Positions 17,907 to 26,556 of a stretch of 64,000 nucleotides of DNA are shown here, piece after piece (the stretch's first letter is position 1; each line of letters opens with the position of its first letter). The translations under genes and the position numbers were made by a program. The notes below the pieces were generated by a model that saw nothing but the letters and a program-made list of their open reading frames with translations, searched no databases and had not been told where the DNA came from. Source of the stretch: JADLGL01 sp963732865 (GTDB lineage: Bacteria > Pseudomonadota > Alphaproteobacteria > Rhizobiales > Kaistiaceae); contig CAVTBC010000001.1 in NCBI GenBank assembly GCA_963732865.1, positions 700,516 to 764,515 of the forward strand, given 5' to 3'.

Positions 17907-19514
17907 ATGCGTAAGACCACGGTACTGCTCGCAGCGACGGCCTTCGCTGCCGCAATTTCCAGTGCTGCCTACGGCCAGACTACGACGCTTGTCTACTGCT
18001 CCGAAGGATCACCGGAAGGTTTCGACCCGGCGCCCTACACCTCCGGCACCACGTTCGACGCCGCTTCGCGGCCGCTCTACAACCGCTTGGTCCAGTTCAT
18101 TCCCGGTACGTCGGAAGTGGGCGACGGCCTCGGCCTTGCCGAAAGCTACGACGTCTCCGACGATGGGCTGACCTACACGTTCCATCTTCGGCCGGACGTT
18201 CATTTCCATTCGACGAGCTATTTCACACCGACCCGCACGCTCAACGCGGACGACGTGATTTTCAGCTTCGAGCGCCAGATGGACCCGAACAATCCCTGGT
18301 TCCAATACAGCCCCGGGATTTCGTGGGAATATTTCAACGCCATGTCGATGCCTGATCTGATCGCGAGCATCGAGAAGGTTGACGACATGACCGTCGCCTT
18401 CCACCTGACGCATCCGGAGGCGCCGTTCCTCGCCGACCTCGCGATGGACTTCGCGTCGATCGTGTCCAAGGAATATGCAGACCAGCTGGAAGCTGCCGGT
18501 GACATGCCGCAGTTTAACCAGGAGCCGATCGGCACCGGTCCGTTCCAGTTCGTCAACTATCAGCAGGACGCGACGATCCGCTATCAGGCGTTCCAGGATT
18601 ATTGGGGCGAGGTGCCGTCGATCACCAATTTGATCTTCTCGATCACCGTCGATCCGGCGGTGCGGGCGCAGAAGCTGCTCGCCAATGAGTGCCAGATCAT
18701 GCCGTTCCCGAATCCGGCCGACGTCGCCATGCTCGACGCCGATCCGAATGTCGTGGTCGAGCAACAGGCTGGCCTCAATGTCGGCTTCCTCGCCTACAAC
18801 ACGCAGCAGGCGCCGTTCGATAACCCGCAAGTCCGCATCGCCCTCAACATGGCGATCAACAAGCAGGCGATCATCGACGCGGTGTTCGAAGGCGCGGCGC
18901 AGATCGCGGTCAACCCGATCCCGCCGACCATGTGGTCCTACAATACGGATATCCAAGATTATCCGTATGATCCGGCCGCCGCCCGGCAGATGCTTGCCGA
19001 CGCCGGCGTCACGGACCTCCACATGAACATTTGGGCGATGCCGGTCAGCCGACCGTACAACCCGAATGCGCGCCGGATGGCCGAGCTGATGCAGGCCGAC
19101 CTCGCCGCGATCGGCGTCACCGCCGACATCGTCACCTATGAGTGGGGCGAGTATCTGCAGCGTTCGTCCGAGGTAACCCGCGACGGCGCGGTCCTGCTCG
19201 GCTGGACCGGTGACAATGGCGATCCCGACAACTTCCTCGCAGTGCTTCTCGGCTGCGACGCGGTCGGCGGCGCCAACCGTGCGCAATGGTGCAACGAGGA
19301 CTTCAACGATCTCATCCAGCGGGCCAAGCTGACCGCGAACCAGGATGAGCGCGCTGCCCTCTACGAGCAGGCCCAGGTCATCTTCCATGACCAGGCGCCG
19401 TGGGACCCGATTGCGCATGCGGTCGTGTTCATGCCGATGCGTACCGATGTGCATGGCTTCGTGATGGATCCGCTGGGTCTGCACGAATTCGCCAACGTCA
19501 CACTCGGCGAATAG
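17907..19514 (+). CDS. Peptide/opine-type ABC transporter substrate-binding protein (SBP family 5)
   Basis: A 535-residue periplasmic binding protein of the DppA/OppA family. Residues 1-23 are a Sec signal peptide ending SAAYGQ. Family features include VYCSEGSPEGFDPAPYTSGT, LAESYDVSDDGLTYTFHLRP and the IGTGPFQFVNY block. The DppA-like N-terminus suggests dipeptides, though many alphaproteobacterial homologues bind opines or other small molecules. It starts a five-gene importer operon and is separated from the permease by a strong hairpin. Confidence 0.94.
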   Translation: MRKTTVLLAATAFAAAISSAAYGQTTTLVYCSEGSPEGFDPAPYTSGTTFDAASRPLYNRLVQFIPGTSEVGDGLGLAESYDVSDDGLTYTFHLRPDVHFHSTSYFTPTRTLNADDVIFSFERQMDPNNPWFQYSPGISWEYFNAMSMPDLIASIEKVDDMTVAFHLTHPEAPFLADLAMDFASIVSKEYADQLEAAGDMPQFNQEPIGTGPFQFVNYQQDATIRYQAFQDYWGEVPSITNLIFSITVDPAVRAQKLLANECQIMPFPNPADVAMLDADPNVVVEQQAGLNVGFLAYNTQQAPFDNPQVRIALNMAINKQAIIDAVFEGAAQIAVNPIPPTMWSYNTDIQDYPYDPAAARQMLADAGVTDLHMNIWAMPVSRPYNPNARRMAELMQADLAAIGVTADIVTYEWGEYLQRSSEVTRDGAVLLGWTGDNGDPDNFLAVLLGCDAVGGANRAQWCNEDFNDLIQRAKLTANQDERAALYEQAQVIFHDQAPWDPIAHAVVFMPMRTDVHGFVMDPLGLHEFANVTLGE

Positions 19515-19522
19515 AGGCTATC

Positions 19523-19554
19523 GAGACGGGCGCCGCCTGAGCGGCGCCCGTCTC
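19523..19554 (+). promoter_or_regulatory. Strong intra-operon hairpin between binding-protein and permease genes
   Basis: A perfect 14-bp GC-rich stem (GAGACGGGCGCCGC / GCGGCGCCCGTCTC) with a CTGA loop starts 9 bp after the binding-protein stop. No T tract follows. Such structures commonly protect the 3' end of the upstream message or partly terminate transcription, giving more binding protein than permease. Confidence 0.7.
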
Positions 19555-19570
19555 TCCCCCCGCCCGCGGA

Positions 19571-20581
19571 ATGTTCCGCTTCATATTCAGCCGTCTGGCG
19601 CTGATCGTTCCGACCTTCTTCGGAATTACCGTCGTCGCCTTCGCATTTCCGCGCATCCTTCGCGGCGATCCGGTTCTCCTGCTGGCCGGCGAACGCGGCA
19701 TCTCGCCCGAACGCCACGCCCAGTTGGCGCATCAGTTCGGCTTCGACCAGCCGTTGGTCGTTCAATATTTCCACTATGTCTGGAACCTTCTCGGCGGCGA
19801 TTTCGGCACATCGCTGACGACGCACCATCCTGTCCTGCAGGATTTCGGGCAGCTGTTTCCGGCGACACTGGAGTTGTCGATCTTTGCCATGCTCTTCGCG
19901 ATCATGCTCGGTATCCCGGCGGGCATTCTCGCGGCGGTGAAGCGCGGTTCGATCTTCGACCACCTCGCGATGGGCGTGTCGCTGGTCGGCTATTCCATGC
20001 CCATCTTCTGGTGGGGTCTGCTCCTCATCATCGTCTTTTCCGGGATGCTGCATTGGACGCCGATCGATGGGCGCATCGACGTCTTCTACTACTTCCCGCA
20101 AATCACCGGATTCATGACGATCGACAGTCTGCTATCGGGCCAATCAGGCGCGTTCAGTTCGGTGCTGCGGCATCTGATACTGCCGACGATCGTCCTTGGC
20201 ACAATCCCGCTGGCGGTGATCGCGCGACAGACGCGCTCGGCGATGCTGGAGGTGCTGAGCGAAGACTATGTGCGCACGGCGCGCGCGAAGGGCTTGCCGC
20301 CTTGGCGCGTCATCGGACTGCACGCGCTGCGCAACGCGCTCATTCCGGTGACGACGACGATCGGCCTGCAGGTCGGCGTCCTGCTCACCGGCGCGATCCT
20401 CACGGAATACATCTTCTCCTGGCCGGGCATCGGCAAATGGATGCTCGAAGCGATCTCCAAGCGCGACTACCCCGTCGTCCAGGGCGGGCTCGTCCTCATC
20501 GCCGGCCTCGTCATGTTGGTGAACCTCACCGTCGATGTCCTCTACGGTTTCATCAATCCGGCGATCCGCCACAATGCGTGA
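19571..20581 (+). CDS. Peptide-type ABC transporter permease, DppB-like
   Basis: A 336-residue inner-membrane permease. The N-terminus MFRFIFSRLALIVPTFFGIT, the loop LRGDPVLLLAGERGIS and the EAA motif DYVRTARAKGLPPWRV are typical of DppB/OppB. The DPP-type insert TPIDGRIDVFYYFPQITGF between helices is present. It pairs with the DppC-like protein 9 bp downstream. Confidence 0.95.
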   Translation: MFRFIFSRLALIVPTFFGITVVAFAFPRILRGDPVLLLAGERGISPERHAQLAHQFGFDQPLVVQYFHYVWNLLGGDFGTSLTTHHPVLQDFGQLFPATLELSIFAMLFAIMLGIPAGILAAVKRGSIFDHLAMGVSLVGYSMPIFWWGLLLIIVFSGMLHWTPIDGRIDVFYYFPQITGFMTIDSLLSGQSGAFSSVLRHLILPTIVLGTIPLAVIARQTRSAMLEVLSEDYVRTARAKGLPPWRVIGLHALRNALIPVTTTIGLQVGVLLTGAILTEYIFSWPGIGKWMLEAISKRDYPVVQGGLVLIAGLVMLVNLTVDVLYGFINPAIRHNA

Positions 20582-20590
20582 GGGCCCGGC

Positions 20591-21520
20591 ATGACCGACA
20601 GGCTCTCGCCCGATAGCGGCGCGCCGGTGGTGGCTCCGCTCTCCGCGTGGAGCGCCCGCCGACAGGTGCTGCGCGAGTTCTGGTATTCGTTCCGACACAA
20701 TCGTGGAGCCGTCGTCGGTCTCGGTATCTTCGTCGTGCTAGTGCTGCTGGCGATCTTCGCGCCGCTCATTGCGCCGCACAGCCCGATCGAACAATTCCGC
20801 GATTTCCTGCGAGTGCCGCCGGCCTGGGAGCCGGGCGGCAATGCGCAATTCCCGCTCGGCACCGATGCTGTCGGCCGCGACATGCTGTCGAGGCTCATCT
20901 ACGGCACGCGCTATTCGCTCTTCATCGGCACGGTAGTCGTATCCGTCTCGGTCGTAACCGGCGTCCTGCTCGGCCTTCTTGCAGGCTATTACGGACGCTG
21001 GGTCGACACGGCGATCATGCGGACGATGGACGTCATCCTCGCCTTCCCCTCGATCCTCCTCGCGCTCGTGCTCGTCACCGTGCTCGGCCCGGGCCTCATC
21101 AATGCGATGATCTCGGTCGCGATTGTGTTGCAGCCGCATTTCGCCCGGCTGGTGCGGGCGGCGGTCAAGGTCGAGAAGGAACGGGAATATGTGGCTTCGG
21201 CAAAAGTCGTCGGCGCCGGACCGTTCCGCCAGATGTTCGTGACGATCCTGCCGAATTGTCTTGCGCCGATCATCGTTCAAGCGACGCTCAGCTTCTCGAC
21301 CGCCATCCTCGACGCGGCAGCGCTCGGCTTCCTCACCGTCGGGGCGCAGCCGCCGACGCCGGAATGGGGCACCATGCTCGCTGACGCGCGCGAGTTTATC
21401 ACCAGCGCCTGGTGGATCGTGACGTTCCCCGGCCTCGCCATCCTCATCACGGTGTTCGGCGTCAACCTCATCGGCGACGGGCTGCGCGATGCGCTGGACC
21501 CACGGCTGAAACGGAGCTGA
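20591..21520 (+). CDS. Peptide-type ABC transporter permease, DppC-like
   Basis: A 309-residue permease. It has the DppC N-terminal extension (REFWYSFRHNRGAVVGLGIF), FPLGTDAVGRDMLSRLIYGT and the EAA motif EREYVASAKVVGAGPFRQMF. It forms the channel with the DppB-like subunit. The ATPase gene begins 4 bp after its stop. Confidence 0.95.
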   Translation: MTDRLSPDSGAPVVAPLSAWSARRQVLREFWYSFRHNRGAVVGLGIFVVLVLLAIFAPLIAPHSPIEQFRDFLRVPPAWEPGGNAQFPLGTDAVGRDMLSRLIYGTRYSLFIGTVVVSVSVVTGVLLGLLAGYYGRWVDTAIMRTMDVILAFPSILLALVLVTVLGPGLINAMISVAIVLQPHFARLVRAAVKVEKEREYVASAKVVGAGPFRQMFVTILPNCLAPIIVQATLSFSTAILDAAALGFLTVGAQPPTPEWGTMLADAREFITSAWWIVTFPGLAILITVFGVNLIGDGLRDALDPRLKRS

Positions 21521-21524
21521 GGCG

Positions 21525-22367
21525 ATGGCGCTGCTCGAGGTCGAAAACCTGTCGGTGAGCTTCCACACGGCCACCGGTCCGTTCGCCGCGCTCAGCAATA
21601 TCTCCTACCGCGTCGATGCCGGCGAAGTGCTGGCGATCGTGGGCGAGAGCGGCTCAGGAAAGTCCGTCGCTATGCTGGCCGTGATGGGCCTGCTGCCGCC
21701 GACCGCGATCGTGACGGCCGATCGCATTGCGTTCGAGGGTAAGGACCTGCTTGGCCTGCGTCCGAGCCAGCGGCGGCAGATGATTGGCAAGGATATCGCG
21801 ATGATCTTCCAGGAGCCGATCGCCAGCCTCAATCCCTGCTTCACGATCGGCTTCCAGATCGAGGAAGTGCTGAAAGTCCATCTCGGCATGAAACGCGCGG
21901 CACGGCGCGAACGCGCGCTGGAACTGCTTCGGGGCGTGCGCATCAGCGATCCCGAGAAACGGTTATCGTCCTATCCGCACCAGATGTCGGGCGGCCAGTG
22001 CCAGCGGGCGATGATCGCCATTGCCATCGCCTGCAAGCCGAAGCTCCTGATCGCCGACGAACCGACGACCGCGCTCGACGTCACCATCCAGAAGCAAATT
22101 CTCGATCTGCTGATGGGGCTGCAATCGGCGCAGCAGATGGGCATGATCATGATCACCCACGACATGGGCGTCGTCGCCGAAACCGCCGACCGCGTCATTG
22201 TCCAGTATCAGGGCCGCAAGATGGAAGAGGCCAACGTTCTCGACCTCTTCGAGCGGCCGCAGAGCGGCTACACGCGCGGGCTCCTCGCAGCGCTGCCGGA
22301 GAACGCCACCGGCGACCGTCTCGCCGTTGTCAGCGACTTCACCGGCGCGAACGAGCCGGTGCCATGA
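21525..22367 (+). CDS. Peptide-type ABC transporter ATPase, DppD-like
   Basis: A 280-residue ATPase. Walker A is GESGSGKS, the signature is MSGGQCQRAMIA (Cys replaces the usual Gln/Arg neighbour) and Walker B is LLIADEPTTALDVT. It is shorter than E. coli DppD because the C-terminal oligopeptide-transporter extension, with its usual iron-sulphur cysteines, is reduced. It overlaps the next ATPase gene by four bases (ATGA). Confidence 0.94.
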   Translation: MALLEVENLSVSFHTATGPFAALSNISYRVDAGEVLAIVGESGSGKSVAMLAVMGLLPPTAIVTADRIAFEGKDLLGLRPSQRRQMIGKDIAMIFQEPIASLNPCFTIGFQIEEVLKVHLGMKRAARRERALELLRGVRISDPEKRLSSYPHQMSGGQCQRAMIAIAIACKPKLLIADEPTTALDVTIQKQILDLLMGLQSAQQMGMIMITHDMGVVAETADRVIVQYQGRKMEEANVLDLFERPQSGYTRGLLAALPENATGDRLAVVSDFTGANEPVP

Positions 22368-23206
22368 GCGACCCCCTCCTCATCGCCCGCGACCTGACGC
22401 GTAACTATCTGCTGCGGCAATCGGCGTTCCGCTACGACATCATTCGCGCCTTGCGCGGCGTCAGCTTCACGGTGGAGCGCGGCAAGACGCTGGCGGTGGT
22501 GGGCGAGAGCGGCTCGGGCAAATCAACGCTGGCGCGGATCGTCGCCATGATCGATCCACCGACGTCGGGGGAACTGACCATCGCCGGTCAGACGATCGAG
22601 ATCGCCCGGACCCGGATCGCGCCCGAGCTGCGCCGGCAGGTGCAGATCATTTTCCAGAACCCCTATGGCTCGCTCAATCCGCGCCAGAAGATCGCATCGA
22701 TCCTTGCCGAGCCGCTCAAGCTGAATACGAGCGAGACGAGCGCAGAGCGGCGGGAGAAGTCGGCCGCCATGTTGCGTCGCGTTGGCCTGTCGCCAGACCA
22801 CCTCAATCGCTACCCGCACATGTTCTCCGGCGGACAGCGGCAGCGCATCGCGATCGCCCGCTCGCTGATGCTCAACCCGAAGCTCCTCGTCCTCGACGAG
22901 CCGACGTCGGCGCTCGACGTTTCGGTGCAGGCGCAGATCCTCAACCTCCTCGCTGACCTGCAGGACGAACTCCACCTCACCTATCTCTTCGTCAGCCACA
23001 ATCTCTCGGTCGTGCGTCACGTCGCCGACGAAGTGATGGTGATGTTTCTCGGCGAGGTGATCGAACATGGGACGCGCGACGCCGTGTTCGACAATCCCCG
23101 GCACGACTACACCCGGGCGCTGCTGGCCGCGACGCCGCGCGCCGATATCGACAGCATCCGCGAGCGCCTGCAACGGACCGGCAGACTGCACGCCTCACGG
23201 CGCTAG
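22364..23206 (+). CDS. Peptide-type ABC transporter ATPase, DppF-like
   Basis: A 280-residue ATPase with Walker A GESGSGKST, QIIFQNPYGSLNPRQKI, signature FSGGQRQRIAIARSL and Walker B LLVLDEPTSALDVS. It completes the importer with the DppD-like subunit. The long open frame upstream of 22364 is a shadow of the previous gene; the ATG overlapping that gene's stop is the start. Confidence 0.94.
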   Translation: MSDPLLIARDLTRNYLLRQSAFRYDIIRALRGVSFTVERGKTLAVVGESGSGKSTLARIVAMIDPPTSGELTIAGQTIEIARTRIAPELRRQVQIIFQNPYGSLNPRQKIASILAEPLKLNTSETSAERREKSAAMLRRVGLSPDHLNRYPHMFSGGQRQRIAIARSLMLNPKLLVLDEPTSALDVSVQAQILNLLADLQDELHLTYLFVSHNLSVVRHVADEVMVMFLGEVIEHGTRDAVFDNPRHDYTRALLAATPRADIDSIRERLQRTGRLHASRR

Positions 23207-23273
23207 GCCTGCCGGACGTAGGTGCGAAAATCGTTGAGCGGCGGCTTCGCGGTCTCGATCGCTTCAAGGAACG

Positions 23274-23501
23274 TGGGAGGCGTTCCGGTCGATTGCGCCC
23301 AGCGACTTCGCCGCGCTGATGAAATCACCGATCATTGTCGATCTGCGCAATCTGTTCGACCCGTCCGAGGTCTCCAGGGCGGGCGTCGGCTATGTGTCGA
23401 TCGGGCGTCCCGTCCGCCACTATCTTGATGACGTGGTGAAGGCCATGACCGGCGTTCGCGCGGAGGGAGAGCTCGAGGGGACGCGCAGCGCCGCGGCCTA
23501 G
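23274..23501 (+). pseudogene. C-terminal remnant of a UDP-glucose 6-dehydrogenase
   Basis: Reading from TGG at 23274 gives WEAFRSIAPSDFAALMKS, then PIIVDLRNLFDPSEVSRAG and VGYVSIGRP. This matches the C-terminal end of nucleotide-sugar dehydrogenases and aligns with the intact gene at 54739-56121 (ESPRIVDLRNLYDPAKVAAAG, DYISIGRA). The N-terminal three quarters, including the NAD domain and catalytic Cys, are absent. The remnant sits at the border between the peptide importer and the glycan genes, so it looks like a scar from rearrangement. Confidence 0.75.
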
Positions 23502-23519
23502 GCGACACTGCCGGCAAAT

Positions 23520-24677
23520 TCAGCCTGACCGCGCCGCCTGGATTGCGGTCAGGCTTTCCTGCCGGGCGCTGGCCGTGTCGGCTTGGAGGATCGCCCGCGC
23601 CAGGTCCGCGCGCTCGGCCTCGGCATAGCGGCCCGCATCGAACGAGCCGGCGACGAGGCCATGTGATTTCATGCGCGCGAAGATGGCCTCCGGTTTTGTG
23701 TAGACCCCCAGCGTGCCCGGCCCACGCATGGCGCCCGATGCGTCGGGCAGCACCGCAATCTCGCTGCTGCGCGCCACTGGCTCATATTGCGAACGCGCCG
23801 CCAGCGAGGCCGCGTAGAGGCGGGTATCCGGACGCCGCTGCAGGAGGAATGTGCGGCCGCGCAAGCGCGCGAGAGGCTCGACGATATGCGCCGCGCTCCC
23901 CTCCTCGAACACCGCGACATCGGCGTTGAGCACCGTTCCCATCTGCTCGGCCAGCGTCATCCTCTCCGGGATGATCTCGGAGAAGCCGGCCTCTCTCAGG
24001 CGTTGCCCGAAATAGGAGGCGCCGAGCAACGTGCCGCGGCGCTCCAGATGAGCGCGGCCATAGTAGATCCGCTTCGGCCAGCTACGCTCCAGAGCGCCAA
24101 CGGCGTTTTCGAGCGACGTTTGATAGGCGCGCAGATGCGCCCGGTAGAAGCGCCTGACGCCGATCATGGGTATGGTGCCGGGTTCGGGGACGTCGAGCGT
24201 CTCAACCGGCGTCGGCTGCCTGATGAGGCTGATGCGATCGTGCGGCACGCCGAGCAGCGACATCAATTCCACAACGACCGGAGGGACCGTCGCCTCACGC
24301 AGCCGTTCGTCGGTCTTAACGCCGCGCAGCCCTTTCACGGCGACGAACAGGATGCCGTCGTGCCTGTCGGGCTTGTAGCCCCACAAGCGATGGATCGAAT
24401 CCACCATGATATGGCCGAAATGATTCCAGAGCGGGCCGGCATAGAGATACCGCCCGGCGAGCTTCGGTTGCACCTCCTCGGTCGGGCGCGGGAGAGCAAG
24501 GCCCTCGTCAAAGGTGACGCGGCCGCGCCGCATATGGGCTTTGTCGCACACCGCGCCGCTTTCGACGCCGCCAACGAAACGCCCATGGAAATGGTAGGGA
24601 TCAAGCCGCACGTCACGCAGCGTTTCGATCGTCCCGCTTCGTGCCAACGGCCAAAGATGCATGACGGTCTCAGCCAA
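23520..24677 (-). CDS. Glycosyltransferase family 61 protein
   Basis: A 385-residue protein with the GT61/DUF563 pattern: LYAGPLWNHFGHIMVDSIHR in the N-terminal half, RIYYGRAHLERRG in the middle and FSEIIPERMTLAEQMGTVLN plus FEEGSAAHI toward the end. GT61 enzymes transfer xylose, N-acetylglucosamine or other sugars; bacterial ones are often in capsule loci. The donor and acceptor are unknown. The start is either TTG 24677 or ATG 24662; neither has a clear ribosome site. It is 50 bp downstream of the sulfotransferase gene on the same strand. Confidence 0.85.
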   Translation of the reverse strand: MAETVMHLWPLARSGTIETLRDVRLDPYHFHGRFVGGVESGAVCDKAHMRRGRVTFDEGLALPRPTEEVQPKLAGRYLYAGPLWNHFGHIMVDSIHRLWGYKPDRHDGILFVAVKGLRGVKTDERLREATVPPVVVELMSLLGVPHDRISLIRQPTPVETLDVPEPGTIPMIGVRRFYRAHLRAYQTSLENAVGALERSWPKRIYYGRAHLERRGTLLGASYFGQRLREAGFSEIIPERMTLAEQMGTVLNADVAVFEEGSAAHIVEPLARLRGRTFLLQRRPDTRLYAASLAARSQYEPVARSSEIAVLPDASGAMRGPGTLGVYTKPEAIFARMKSHGLVAGSFDAGRYAEAERADLARAILQADTASARQESLTAIQAARSG

Positions 24678-24727
24678 AGAAAAGTATCACTGGCGACCGC
24701 ATGGGCGACGATTGAGCATTGGGTGGC

Positions 24728-25441
24728 TCAGGTTCCGGCGCCGCCCAATTCGTTCCCCCGTCGCACCTGCCGTCGCCGAGTCATTTTGAAATAGCGATCT
24801 TGATCACCCGCTATCATGTCCGCCAAAGCGACCGGATCGAAATCCTCCTTGCCCAAGAATTCGCCGACTCCCTCAACAGCCGCGGGAAGATCGCGCATTG
24901 CGCGGTCATAGGAGAGCAGCAAGATCGGGAGGGCACTGGATTCGACGAACTGAACGGCCTCCAAATAATGCTTCAGAACTGAACCGACCTGTTTTGGCAG
25001 GTCGGCCATGTCCTTCTCCTTTATCGATATCGCCCGCATCGCAACTGACAAAGGTTCTTTGAATACAATGATGAGGTGCGGGTTCCGAACGTTATTGATG
25101 ACGAATTCCTGCTGGCTGATTGCTGCGGGGTGCTTGAAGGCCCAAACGTCTCGTCCGCGATCGATTTCGCGTGCGTGCGCAGCGAATTCCTCGGTCCCGA
25201 ATGTCCCCATCAAGCCGGCATGAGAATAACGACTGCCGACCCGGTCCTCTTCTCCCAAGCCACTGAACGGCACGCCGAGGTGAGACACCAAGGAGGCACC
25301 GAAGGTGGTCCCACCCCGCGGCACACCGGTTATGACGATGGTCTTCACTGTGTCCTGGGGCCTGGCGCGACAGGTCCAGAACGGCTCCGGTGTCTTCAGC
25401 TGTGGCGGAACCACGGCAGTGATGTCAGTCTCATCGACCAT
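24728..25441 (-). CDS. Sulfotransferase-like P-loop protein
   Basis: A 237-residue protein. IVITGVPRGGTTFGASLVSH is a 5'-phosphosulfate-binding loop (PxGxTT form). VFKEPLSVAMRAI is placed like the 3'-phosphate-binding strand, with Lys-Glu where Arg-Asp is usual. Such enzymes move sulfate from PAPS to sugars or other acceptors in the cytoplasm. Context with glycosyltransferases suggests sulfation of a surface glycan. No PAPS synthesis genes are in the window. Confidence 0.7.
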   Translation of the reverse strand: MVDETDITAVVPPQLKTPEPFWTCRARPQDTVKTIVITGVPRGGTTFGASLVSHLGVPFSGLGEEDRVGSRYSHAGLMGTFGTEEFAAHAREIDRGRDVWAFKHPAAISQQEFVINNVRNPHLIIVFKEPLSVAMRAISIKEKDMADLPKQVGSVLKHYLEAVQFVESSALPILLLSYDRAMRDLPAAVEGVGEFLGKEDFDPVALADMIAGDQDRYFKMTRRRQVRRGNELGGAGT

Positions 25442-25698
25442 GTTCGCAACCGCACCAATTCAGCGTCACAGGCAGGACCGAGTTCCCACCGCCACCTAGC
25501 CTACCTGATCGGGCACAGTCGGCAACATGTCGACAAGACGGAGCGTCGGCTGTCGTCAAGGAGCTTCATGGCATCGGCTTTTTGGATCTCCCCTCGTCGC
25601 GGGCGCGCCAGCTATTATCGGCGATGGTTTGCCGGTGCCTATAATTTGGATCAACATGCACTGTCATTTTCGCGGACACCGGCGGCGTTGGGGGAGCG

Positions 25699-26556
25699 AT
25701 GACCGAAAAGGTCCTTTTCGTGCAGCGGCGCGGCCAGCTGGCCAATCAGATGTTCCAGTACATGTTCGCGCGCACTTTGCAGTCGATGGTCCCTGGCCTC
25801 GCGATTGCCGGCGTCAACATGCCCGAATGGGGCATTGCTCTGCAGCCTGACGCACCAATGCCGACAGACGCGCTGCTGACCCGGCGTGGCCATCTTCTAC
25901 GACCGGTTGGGATGGCTCGGCACTTAAACAGAAATGGAGGGACGATCGTTCTGCGGAGCACCGCCATGCGTCTTGAGTTCTACACGCTCGGCCGGGAGCA
26001 TTATCGAGCGATGTTTCCTTTCGTGGCACCGCGCCGCCGGTTTGGCGATGAGCATCTGGTGATCCAAATCCGCGGTGGCGAAATACTCCGCGGCGTTCAC
26101 CCCGACTACACACCGCTGCCCCTCGGCTACTATCGGGAGCTGATCGCCGCATCCAACCGCCAGCCGGTGTTCATGGGGCAGGTTCACGGCGCGGATGCCT
26201 ACAGCCGATCTTTGCGCCAGGCCTTTCCAGACGCCCAATTCCTTGGGCCGCACACACCCGTCGAGGATTTCCTCACCATGATGGGGGCAAGACATGTCGT
26301 GATGGCGGTCTCGACCTTTTCTTGGCTGGCGGCTTGGTTTTCCGAGGCGGAAACAATCATCATGCCGCTTGCCGGCATATTCAACCGCGAACAACGGCCC
26401 GACGTCGACCTCATGCCGGCCGGAGATTCGCGATACGAATTCCATCGGTTTCCGGTCTTCCGTTGGACGGGAGACGCCGAACAGCTGGAAGCAATGGTTG
26501 GCCGCGAAACGCCGGAAGGCAGCTTGTTCTATCCGACCGCAGCTTTGTCGGCCTGA
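25699..26556 (+). CDS. GT11-like (alpha-1,2-fucosyltransferase-like) glycosyltransferase
   Basis: A 285-residue protein. The N-terminal RRGQLANQMFQYMFARTLQ resembles the GNQMFQYA.A..L donor motif of GT11 fucosyltransferases. LVIQIRGGEI stands where HIRRGDY-type acceptor motifs occur, and VSTFSWLAAWFSEAETIIMP matches the C-terminal motif region. A GGGGGAG ribosome site precedes ATG 25699. It is the only plus-strand gene in this glycan block, and its 3' end overlaps the convergent GT2-GT61 gene by 28 bp. The sugar may be fucose or another deoxy sugar; note the GDP-fucose/mannose-pathway pseudogene at 56.3 kb. Confidence 0.72.
   Translation: MTEKVLFVQRRGQLANQMFQYMFARTLQSMVPGLAIAGVNMPEWGIALQPDAPMPTDALLTRRGHLLRPVGMARHLNRNGGTIVLRSTAMRLEFYTLGREHYRAMFPFVAPRRRFGDEHLVIQIRGGEILRGVHPDYTPLPLGYYRELIAASNRQPVFMGQVHGADAYSRSLRQAFPDAQFLGPHTPVEDFLTMMGARHVVMAVSTFSWLAAWFSEAETIIMPLAGIFNREQRPDVDLMPAGDSRYEFHRFPVFRWTGDAEQLEAMVGRETPEGSLFYPTAALSA

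Noticed and set aside
18009..19484. 491-residue open frame antisense to the peptide-binding protein gene
   Set aside because: Same reason: the binding protein with its signal peptide and family motifs is clearly the coding strand.
23319..23501. A 60-residue ORF as an independent small gene
   Set aside because: Its sequence is the C-terminal end of a UDP-glucose dehydrogenase and the match extends upstream of its ATG, so it is a remnant.
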